6,828 nucleotides of DNA from Bacteroidota bacterium (GTDB taxonomy: Bacteria; Bacteroidota; Ignavibacteria; Ignavibacteriales; Ignavibacteriaceae), in assembly GCA_021778375.1 (NCBI GenBank), contig JAJYCM010000144.1:1-6828 (forward strand), given 5' to 3'. Below, in pieces: positions 1 through 4,221 of this stretch (position 1 is the first letter of the stretch; each line of letters starts with the position of its first letter). The notes beneath the pieces were generated by a model. It saw only the letters and a list, made by a program, of their open reading frames with translations, was not told where the DNA came from and did no database searches. The translations under genes and the position numbers were made by a program.

Positions 1-908
1 AAGATTTAGCTTACAGGACTGCTCAGACCTTTTATACAATCCTTTTTCTTAAGCAAAGTATTAAAGTTCAGAATGAAGCAATAAATACTTTGAAAGAACA
101 TATCGCTTTAATAAAGAAAAAAGTAGAAGCAGGCACTGCGACATCATTTGATGTTCTTACAACAAAAGTACATCTTTCATCCGCTGAAGAAGAAAAAATA
201 AATCTTGAGAACTCTCTAACAAATTCTGAAATTAGTTTGAGACAACTTCTTGGGTTACCCGCAAATGAAAATGTAGAACCGGTCGGTGAATTTACCGAGT
301 CCCCTGTTCAATATAATGTCGACTCATTAATAAATCTTGCAATGCAAAACAGATATGAAATTAAATCTGCAAACGATCAAATTGCATCTGAAAAGGCGCA
401 TGATAATGTTGTGTCGGCAATGTATAATCCGACAGTTAATGTTGCGGCTAGTTATGGTCTAAAGAACGGATACATACCTAATTTGGATGCCTGGAGAGGA
501 AATTACATGGCTGCAGTAAATGTGAATATTCCACTTTCCGGAGTTATTCCCTATTTCGGCGGATATCGTGAAGAAAAGATGCATCAAGAATCTTCTGCCA
601 ATATTCAAGCTGCCGATTCATATAAGAGCGATGTTATTCTCCGGGTAAAAACTGATGTACAAAAAGGTATTTCCGATCTACGCTCCAGTATGGATAAGTT
701 TAACACAACAGATATTGCGGTTCAACAAGCAGATACTGCCTTAAGCCAGGCAAAAATTCGATACGAAGCCGGAACTGTGACAAACTTAGACCTTCTCGAC
801 GCTGAGACTTCTCTTGCTCAGGCAAAACTAATGAGACTCGAAGCGTTATATCGATACGTCATCGGTAGATATGAGCTATTGCAAGCCGTCGGAGAAAAAG
901 TTTGGTAA
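1..908 (+). CDS. TolC-family outer-membrane efflux protein, 3' part (5' end outside window)
   Basis: The reading frame is open from base 3 to the TAA at 906-908, giving about 301 residues. A TTG at 90 is in frame but is not the start, because coding continues upstream of it without a stop (it begins DLAYRTAQTFYTILFLKQ). TolC-family proteins usually have 420-480 residues, so the signal peptide and roughly the first third are missing. Two copies of the family's internal duplication are visible: VEAGTATSFDVLTTKVHLSS (about bases 123-182) and YEAGTVTNLDLLDAETSLAQ (about 762-821). Each is followed by a long helical, coiled-coil-like stretch rich in A, E, K and Q. Proteins of this family form the trimeric outer-membrane channel of tripartite efflux or type I secretion pumps, working with a periplasmic adaptor and an inner-membrane pump. 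Those partners are often encoded in the same operon, but here they would lie upstream of the window. The substrate cannot be told. The gene seems to be last in its unit, since no + strand gene follows for 575 bp. Confidence 0.93.
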   Translation, partial: DLAYRTAQTFYTILFLKQSIKVQNEAINTLKEHIALIKKKVEAGTATSFDVLTTKVHLSSAEEEKINLENSLTNSEISLRQLLGLPANENVEPVGEFTESPVQYNVDSLINLAMQNRYEIKSANDQIASEKAHDNVVSAMYNPTVNVAASYGLKNGYIPNLDAWRGNYMAAVNVNIPLSGVIPYFGGYREEKMHQESSANIQAADSYKSDVILRVKTDVQKGISDLRSSMDKFNTTDIAVQQADTALSQAKIRYEAGTVTNLDLLDAETSLAQAKLMRLEALYRYVIGRYELLQAVGEKVW

Positions 909-931
909 GGTAACTGAAGCAAGAATTTGTT

Positions 932-1072
932 AATCCTCTACGAGGATTTGCCAATGTAAAATAAACCTTTTGCTACAATAATTTGACTTCTATGAGGTCT
1001 AAAAACATCGTGGATGTTTGATTATTGTAAAAACAAATTAATCCAACAAATAAACTATCCTCGTAGAGGATA
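932..1072. repeat. Inverted pair of two-hairpin modules (copy 1 of the hairpin array)
   Basis: Four perfect or near-perfect hairpins follow one another. They are AATCCTC-tac-GAGGATT (932-948), GACTTC-tat-GAGGTC with one G-T pair (985-999), AAACATC-gtg-GATGTTT (1003-1019) and TATCCTC-gta-GAGGATA (1056-1072). The linker between hairpins 1 and 2 (949-984) is 36 nt and contains CTACAATAAT. The linker between hairpins 3 and 4 (1020-1055) is also 36 nt and starts with the reverse complement ATTATTGTA. The block is therefore one module followed by an inverted second module. The outer hairpins are near reverse complements of each other. The same architecture recurs at 1116-1183 and 3516-3668. The function is unknown. 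Confidence 0.8.
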
Positions 1073-1115
1073 AATAAATACTTTTAGTACGTTAAGTCCT
1101 TCTATAAAATAATTA

Positions 1116-1183
1116 TATGTCGCTCCTCCGGAGCTTTATTTGTTTTTTCATCTTTTTCTACTAATATATCACCGCTCTGCGGT
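1116..1183 (+). repeat. Single two-hairpin module (copy 2)
   Basis: TATGTC (1116-1121) is followed by the hairpin GCTCC-tcc-GGAGC (1122-1134). A T-rich 36-nt linker (1135-1170) ending in CTACTAATATATC comes next, then the hairpin ACCGC-tct-GCGGT (1171-1183). Order, spacing and linker sequence match the module at 3516-3586, although both stems differ. The first hairpin plus its T-rich tail could also terminate transcription from the efflux gene about 210 bp upstream, which is inference only. Confidence 0.75.
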
Positions 1184-1201
1184 TCTGACCGTTTTGCGGG
1201 A

Positions 1202-1237
1202 CCTGCCACGTACGCGTGGCCTGCTACGTATGCGTGG
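1202..1237. repeat. Tandem 18-bp repeat, each unit partly palindromic
   Basis: CCTGCCACGTACGCGTGG (1202-1219) is followed directly by CCTGCTACGTATGCGTGG (1220-1237). The two units differ only by two C-to-T changes. Unit 1 can fold as GCCACG-tacg-CGTGGC (1205-1220). It is much richer in G+C than its surroundings. It may be a variant of the neighbouring hairpins or a separate simple duplication. Confidence 0.7.
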
Positions 1238-1353
1238 AATTAAAAATTATGAAAGACAAGAGTAAAACCTCTGAAGTTTGAAAGGTACCAAAAAAATGTC
1301 GTAATGAACTGTGATTATCAAATTGCACCATAATTTATTATTATATCAAAGAA

Positions 1354-1384
1354 GTGCCAGCGGGGCGAAACATTAGTAGACAAG
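1354..1384 (-). repeat. Decayed hairpin copy in reverse orientation
   Basis: GTGCC-agc-GGGGC (1354-1366) forms an imperfect stem with one mismatch and one G-T pair. It is followed by GAAACATTAGTAGACAAG. Read on the - strand this becomes CTACTAATGTTTC before the hairpin, which resembles the CTACTAATATATC that precedes the hairpin at 1171. It is probably an eroded reverse partner of the 1116-1183 module. No clear second hairpin is found 36 nt further on. Confidence 0.45.
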
Positions 1385-1405
1385 ACACCATATTCCATAC
1401 TCCAT

Positions 1406-1438
1406 TTCCCATTTTCACTTGCACTAATAAAATGGGAA
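1406..1438. other. Perfect 10-bp stem hairpin upstream of the small gene
   Basis: TTCCCATTTT (1406-1415) pairs perfectly with AAAATGGGAA (1429-1438) around a 13-nt loop. TATTTTTCG follows, so it looks somewhat like a terminator on the + strand. The nearest + strand gene upstream ends 500 bp earlier. It could instead mark the leader of the small gene that starts 46 bp downstream. Confidence 0.45.
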
Positions 1439-1452
1439 TATTTTTCGATAAT

Positions 1453-1462
1453 ACGTTAACGT
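1453..1462. promoter_or_regulatory. 10-bp perfect palindrome before the small gene (possible operator)
   Basis: ACGTTAACGT is its own reverse complement. It lies 21 bp upstream of the ATG at 1484, where a promoter or operator would be expected. A palindrome this short can arise by chance, and no regulator is identified. Confidence 0.2.
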
Positions 1463-1483
1463 AAAAAACGAAAAACAATAAAA

Positions 1484-1756
1484 ATGTTAAGCGATCAAGA
1501 AAAAATTAAATGGTTTGATCTAGCCGTTAGGTTTCAAATTGACGGAATGATTTTTCTTACCATGAAATCAAGGAAAAATGAAATCGGCTCATGGGTAATA
1601 GAGGACTTAGTTAGTCAAAAAGTATTAAATTCTAATCTGGAATGGGAAGTAGAACGTCCTCTTGCTGAAAGAGATCAATCCTATATGATAAGAACAAGAT
1701 TTGAATTCGATGCCGCCGTTGCGATGTATGAACAGTACAAAATGTTTGCCCAATAA
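1484..1756 (+). CDS. Small protein of unknown function (90 aa)
   Basis: I do not recognise this protein. It starts with ATG at 1484 and ends with TAA at 1754-1756. The protein is soluble-looking and slightly acidic (about 15 D/E against about 12 K/R), with no signal peptide or membrane segment. It opens with a short amphipathic stretch (SDQEKIKWFDLAVRF) and a hydrophobic patch (QIDGMIFLTM). An alternating charged stretch with a WEVER motif follows, then a helix-like end (FDAAVAMYEQYKMFAQ). The leader is A-rich without a Shine-Dalgarno sequence, as is common in Bacteroidota-type genomes. It stands alone between two repeat-rich intervals, so its context gives no role. The clean frame and ordinary composition make a real gene likely, but a chance ORF of 90 codons is not excluded. 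Confidence 0.6.
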   Translation: MLSDQEKIKWFDLAVRFQIDGMIFLTMKSRKNEIGSWVIEDLVSQKVLNSNLEWEVERPLAERDQSYMIRTRFEFDAAVAMYEQYKMFAQ

Positions 1757-1810
1757 TATTTAGATTTTATAATGTGAAACGGCGTAAAGACACTTTTAAA
1801 AACTTCAATA

Positions 1811-1953
1811 ACTGCCAGCCGGTAGTCAGAAAAAAAGGATTGTGTCATTTCGACTGAGCCTGCCTGTTCGGTAGGCAGGTCCTCGAAGGAGAAATCCCAT
1901 GTTCAATTCGACCATCTAAGCTTTACAAGGGTTTTCTCCCCCGCAAACGGGGG
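1811..1953. repeat. Cluster of degenerate intergenic repeats and hairpins
   Basis: Three structures lie in this gene-free stretch. ACTGCC-agcc-GGTAGT (1811-1826) is a 6-bp stem with one G-T pair. GTCATTTCGAC (1844-1854) and CCTCGAAGGAGAAATC (1881-1896) resemble the two sides of a repeat often seen in Bacteroidota-type genomes. Between them sits a hairpin, CCTGCCT-gttcggt-AGGCAGG (1859-1879), as if inserted. CCCCCG-caaa-CGGGGG (1938-1953) is a strong G+C stem. Recognition of the GTCATTTCGAC repeat rests on memory of similar genomes, not on a second copy in this window. Confidence 0.5.
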
Positions 1954-1965
1954 GCAGGCACATAG

Positions 1966-1976
1966 GCGTCAACTTA
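1966..1976 (+). repeat. Left member of an 11-bp inverted pair flanking the IS region
   Basis: GCGTCAACTTA here is the exact reverse complement of TAAGTTGACGC at 3735-3745. Similarity extends outward imperfectly (CACATAG here, GCATAT on the other side read in reverse) and weakly inward (both reach ATGTT). The pair brackets the insertion sequence and the large hairpin array. It may be the ends of an older small element into which the IS inserted. Confidence 0.5.
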
Positions 1977-1986
1977 GTAACTATGT

Positions 1987-1992
1987 TATTTA
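1987..1992. repeat. Target-site duplication, left copy (TATTTA)
   Basis: TATTTA directly abuts the left terminal inverted repeat. The same six bases directly follow the right one at 3460-3465. A direct repeat at both edges of a perfect inverted-repeat pair is the footprint of transposition. It fixes the element ends at 1993 and 3459. Confidence 0.8.
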
Positions 1993-2006
1993 GTCAGCCC
2001 TTAAAA
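1993..2006 (+). repeat. Left terminal inverted repeat of the IS
   Basis: This 14-bp end matches 3446-3459 perfectly in reverse complement. The transposase stop codon (TAA read on the - strand at 2001-2003) and its last Phe codon (2004-2006) lie inside it, so the gene runs into the end of the element. Confidence 0.85.
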
Positions 2007-3347
2007 ACCCAAATTTCTTTTTTGGGAGTAAAAAACTTGATTGAAAAAAGAAATAATTGGTGAAATAAAATGGCGATAAAAATAGAGCCAAAAAGATGAT
2101 GCCCATTTTCTCATCATCCTTTTGAAATTAAAGGCTGCTGCTGATAACATGACATTTATTGCATCACCAGTTATCCCTTTGTAAAAATTTCTTTTCATTC
2201 TATGGTCTGACTTCAAATGTCCTATTAACGGCTCTATTGCAGCTCTTCTACCGAATTGCTTCTTTAATTTGCTCTGTTTGTACTTCGTCTGTGTTTTATT
2301 GTTAAATGGTTTGGGACTTTGAATTGCCACTTCATTTATTTTACTCGTCCCTCTGTAACCTCTATCTACTGTGGCTGTTTTTATACTGCTTTTCCCCAAC
2401 AACTTTTCTGCTTGTTCTATTGCCGGCTTAAGTGTATGTCCATCGTACGGATTCCTAAAACTCATTGCTCCTACTATTACTCCAGTCGTTTGTGTCGTTA
2501 TGATTGATACTTTATTGCCGAATTCATACTTCTTTGATTCTTTTCCCTTCGAGATACATTCTACTTCCGGTTCGTGTAATGAATAGACTTTATGCTTGTC
2601 GTCTTTGTTCTGAGTTAACACTCTGTTAAACAATGCTAATTCTGTTTGATACTCCGAGTTCGGCTCTAAATTACGATCCAATTCTCTTACTAATCTTCCG
2701 GCTATGGTTTTTACTTTTCTATCTGCCTTGCGTGCTTTACCGTGATTCTTTGGATGGTTTCGAAATCTCTGATCTACGGAAAGTCTCTTTAGTGTCCGGC
2801 TGTAGCTTTGGCGTACCGGCAAGTCTTCTTTTTCTGATATCGCTTTACATTTTGCTATGATTCTTCTGTGTAATTTATTATCTGTCGGGAAGGTAATGTT
2901 TTTTTCTTGCACCGTGGTATCTATGCTTACATCCGGATCAAATCTGTCATCACCGTTTATCCGAATGCTTTCTTTGAATATCAATTCTATCCCTTGCTCG
3001 CCTATGCGATTTCGGAAATGAACCAGCTCACTTGCCTCACATGGTAACTTTGATACAAACTCACTCTGTCCACACAGATATTGATAGTAAACATTTTCCG
3101 AGTATTGCTCAACTACACTTTCATCTGAAATATTACGCAGATGTTTTAATATCAACAGACCTACCATTAATCGGATCGGCAGTGCCGGGCGTCCATTATC
3201 TGAACAGTAATGAGTACTGAAAGCCTCTTCAAATTGCTGCCAGTCAATTTTTTCTGTCAATATGAATAATGGATGTTTCTGATCTAAGGTATCCTTTAAG
3301 CAGAAGAACATACTGATCTGTGATTTCTTTTCTGTCTTTTTTATCAT
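2001..3347 (-). CDS. IS5-family DDE transposase (448 aa, intact)
   Basis: This enzyme cuts and joins the IS ends. I chose the ATG at 3347, which gives 448 residues. An in-frame TTG at 3359 would add four. Numbering here is from the ATG. An N-terminal DUF772-like domain spans about residues 10-125 and includes GRPALPIRLMVGLLILKHLR and the HFRNRIGEQG motif. The DDE catalytic core follows. The first Asp is D143 in SIDTTVQEKN, the second is D328 in TATVDRGYRG, and the Glu is E372 in RRAAIEPLIGHLK. The last motif fits the Y-R-E-K signature as F(2)R(3)E(6)K, with Phe in place of Tyr. A basic region of about 100 residues, rich in K and R, lies between the first and second Asp. The C-terminal tail of about 30 residues is hydrophobic and aromatic and ends inside the terminal repeat. 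No frameshift or stop interrupts it. An IS1182-type relative is the main alternative assignment. Confidence 0.9.
   Translation of the reverse strand: MIKKTEKKSQISMFFCLKDTLDQKHPLFILTEKIDWQQFEEAFSTHYCSDNGRPALPIRLMVGLLILKHLRNISDESVVEQYSENVYYQYLCGQSEFVSKLPCEASELVHFRNRIGEQGIELIFKESIRINGDDRFDPDVSIDTTVQEKNITFPTDNKLHRRIIAKCKAISEKEDLPVRQSYSRTLKRLSVDQRFRNHPKNHGKARKADRKVKTIAGRLVRELDRNLEPNSEYQTELALFNRVLTQNKDDKHKVYSLHEPEVECISKGKESKKYEFGNKVSIITTQTTGVIVGAMSFRNPYDGHTLKPAIEQAEKLLGKSSIKTATVDRGYRGTSKINEVAIQSPKPFNNKTQTKYKQSKLKKQFGRRAAIEPLIGHLKSDHRMKRNFYKGITGDAINVMLSAAAFNFKRMMRKWASSFWLYFYRHFISPIISFFNQVFYSQKRNLGF
2008..2026. other. Hairpin at the 3' end of the transposase gene
   Basis: CCCAAA (2008-2013) pairs with TTTGGG (2021-2026) around a 7-nt loop, just inside the left terminal repeat. 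It overlaps the last codons of the transposase. It may protect the element from transcription entering from outside or help end the transposase mRNA. Confidence 0.3.
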
Positions 3348-3370
3348 TTTATTTTGCAAGGTTTTTTATG

Positions 3371-3378
3371 CAAATATA
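3371..3378 (-). promoter_or_regulatory. Candidate -7 box of the transposase promoter
   Basis: Read on the - strand this is TATATTTG, an exact match to the Bacteroidota -7 consensus TAnnTTTG. It lies about 23 bp upstream of the ATG at 3347, inside the element. No TTTG is found at the expected -33 spacing, so the promoter is only half supported. Confidence 0.35.
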
Positions 3379-3445
3379 TTAATTCTTGCAATTATTCCTT
3401 AGCATTTTTCAATTTAATCTATTTTATTTTAATGTCTTATATAGC

Positions 3446-3459
3446 TTTTAAGGGCTGAC
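3446..3459 (-). repeat. Right terminal inverted repeat of the IS
   Basis: TTTTAAGGGCTGAC is the perfect partner of 1993-2006. It lies upstream of the transposase gene. Confidence 0.85.
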
Positions 3460-3465
3460 TATTTA
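3460..3465. repeat. Target-site duplication, right copy (TATTTA)
   Basis: Identical to 1987-1992 and directly adjacent to the right terminal inverted repeat. Confidence 0.8.
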
Positions 3466-3515
3466 ACTGAGAACCGATTCGATTCTTTTGATTTTAGACC
3501 CTTATAATGGCTTTT

Positions 3516-3668
3516 TATGTCATCCCTTACGGGATTTTTTTTGTGTCTTTTATCCTTTTTCTACAATAATATCATCCCTTCGGGATTTATTTGCCTTAAT
3601 CCCGAAGGGATGATATTATTGTAGATAATAAAAGAAAAAGTAAAATAGAATGCCGAAGGCATGACATA
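3516..3668. repeat. Large palindromic hairpin array: inverted pair of two-hairpin modules (copy 3)
   Basis: Four hairpins are present: ATCCC-ttac-GGGAT (3522-3535), ATCCC-ttc-GGGAT (3574-3586), ATCCC-gaa-GGGAT (3599-3611) and ATGCC-gaa-GGCAT (3650-3662). The linkers between hairpins 1-2 (3536-3573) and 3-4 (3612-3649) are both 38 nt. TATGTC precedes the first hairpin and GACATA follows the last. The two central arms (3560-3587 and 3598-3625) form a 28-bp perfect inverted repeat around a 10-nt spacer, so the centre can make one long stem. The first hairpin is followed by eight T residues and could act as a + strand terminator. Confidence 0.88.
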
Positions 3669-3734
3669 AAAAAAATACTAAATTAACTCATAAATCAAAT
3701 AAATATTCTATATTCTATTGGAACATGATTCTCT

Positions 3735-3745
3735 TAAGTTGACGC
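3735..3745 (-). repeat. Right member of the 11-bp inverted pair
   Basis: TAAGTTGACGC is the reverse complement of 1966-1976. It is followed by ATATGCGGCAGGCAG, a G+C-richer patch like the GGGGCAGGCACATAG outside the left member. Without the IS and one duplication copy the two members would be about 285 bp apart. Confidence 0.5.
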
Positions 3746-3929
3746 ATATGCGGCAGGCAGGGCCGGATTCGAATGACAATTACTTGTATGTCATATCTAA
3801 GGTACTTGCCAAACGACAGGTTCTTTGCGTTAAATTTTTATAAAAGATAGTATTTAGAAGTGCCCATAATTATTTTTCCTGTCTTGTATGGTCACTTTTT
3901 TGAATTCATTCCTAAGCAAAAAATCACTT

Positions 3930-3943
3930 TGACAAAATTGTCA
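3930..3943. promoter_or_regulatory. Inverted repeat TGACAA-aa-TTGTCA, possible operator
   Basis: Two 6-bp perfect arms are separated by AA. It lies about 280 bp before polA, which is far for a simple operator. TGACAATTA-like sequence also occurs at 3775 and 4063, so the arms may reflect a recurrent AT-rich motif. No regulator can be named. Confidence 0.2.
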
Positions 3944-4010
3944 CACCTTCAAAATAGCAAAAATAAAATAATGCGTTTTTAGCCTTTATTCACAACTTCT
4001 CATTCAGTCT

Positions 4011-4043
4011 TATCTTGTACATATCTTGCTTATATCTTGTACT
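4011..4043 (+). repeat. Three tandem 11-bp repeats upstream of polA
   Basis: The units are TATCTTGTACA (4011-4021), TATCTTGCTTA (4022-4032) and TATCTTGTACT (4033-4043), sharing TATCTTG. The 11-bp period is close to one helical turn, so a protein binding each unit would sit on one face of the DNA. The repeats lie about 120 bp before the proposed polA promoter. They could equally be chance slippage repeats. Confidence 0.6.
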
Positions 4044-4159
4044 AAAACAGATCTGCCATTTTTGACAATTAATAAATCATTTTACGTAACCTTTGGAAAA
4101 TAGGAATTGACTATTTTTCCTCCATTATTCCATTATTACTTTACTTTTACTTTTATCCC

Positions 4160-4190
4160 TTTGAAAATTACCGGTTAATCCGTTAATTTG
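4160..4190 (+). promoter_or_regulatory. Candidate polA promoter of Bacteroidota type
   Basis: TTTG (4160-4163) lies 19 bp before TTAATTTG (4183-4190). This fits the -33 TTTG and -7 TAnnTTTG pattern with one mismatch in the second box. The start of transcription would fall near 4196, leaving a leader of about 25 nt before the ATG at 4222. A classical TTGACA is present at 4062-4067 but has no good -10 box. Confidence 0.35.
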
Positions 4191-4212
4191 AACTTGTAGT
4201 AATTCAATTTTC

Positions 4213-4217
4213 AAGGA
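4213..4217 (+). promoter_or_regulatory. Ribosome binding site of polA (AAGGA)
   Basis: AAGGA ends 4 nt before the ATG at 4222. It is the only clear Shine-Dalgarno-like sequence before a gene in this window and supports this start. The spacing is slightly short. Confidence 0.55.
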
Positions 4218-4221
4218 ATAC

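Larger units (their letters stand above)
909..1483. other. Gene-free interval filled with short hairpin repeats
   Basis: I see no credible coding sequence or gene remnant in this 575-bp stretch. It holds the inverted hairpin array at 932-1072, a single hairpin module at 1116-1183, an 18-bp tandem repeat at 1202-1237, a decayed hairpin copy near 1354-1384, a long-stem hairpin at 1406-1438 and a small palindrome at 1453-1462. Bases 1241-1350 hold nothing I can name. No clear rho-independent terminator follows the efflux gene directly. The first hairpin (932-948) lacks a T-run, so termination may depend on the array itself or on the T-rich hairpin at 1122-1150. Confidence 0.7.
1993..3459 (-). 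mobile_element. Complete insertion sequence, IS5-like, 1467 bp
   Basis: The element runs from GTCAGCCCTTAAAA (1993-2006) to its exact reverse complement TTTTAAGGGCTGAC (3446-3459), a 14-bp perfect pair. The next base breaks the match. It is flanked by a 6-bp direct repeat, TATTTA. One transposase gene fills nearly the whole element on the - strand, with about 100 bp of AT-rich leader at the right end. Intact ends, intact gene and identical duplications suggest a recent, possibly still active insertion. Rejoining the flanks restores GTTATTTAAC, a target with 4-bp inverted arms. The IS5 placement rests on the transposase type. A 6-bp duplication is not the best known size for the classical IS5 subgroup, so the subgroup is uncertain. 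Confidence 0.88.
3466..4221. other. Gene-free interval between the IS and polA
   Basis: This 756-bp stretch has no ORF or gene remnant I can support on either strand. Its first part is the large palindromic hairpin array (3516-3668). The right member of the 11-bp inverted pair follows at 3735-3745. The rest is very AT-rich and appears to be the polA leader. It holds a TGACAA-aa-TTGTCA inverted repeat (3930-3943), three 11-bp tandem repeats (4011-4043) and the probable promoter (4160-4190). Bases 3795-3929 show nothing I can name. Confidence 0.7.

Noticed and set aside
90..908. Efflux gene starting at the TTG at base 90
   Set aside because: The frame stays open and reads as TolC-family sequence back to base 3, so the true start is outside the window.
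932..1384. CRISPR array
   Set aside because: The repeats are palindromic but not identical, spacing is not a repeat-spacer pattern, and no cas gene is nearby.
909..1483. tRNA or known small RNA gene among the hairpins
   Set aside because: No cloverleaf, TTCGA-type loop or CCA end is present. The stems are too short and are explained by the repeat modules.
2319..3220. Several + strand ORFs of 62-75 codons inside the IS
   Set aside because: They lie opposite the intact transposase gene in other frames and have no family features.
3795..4010. Broken gene between the IS and polA
   Set aside because: All frames are rich in stops and no protein motif can be read on either strand.
4062..4090. Sigma-70-type polA promoter built on TTGACA at 4062
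   Set aside because: No acceptable -10 hexamer occurs 16-18 bp downstream. The TTTG/TTAATTTG pair closer to the gene fits better.
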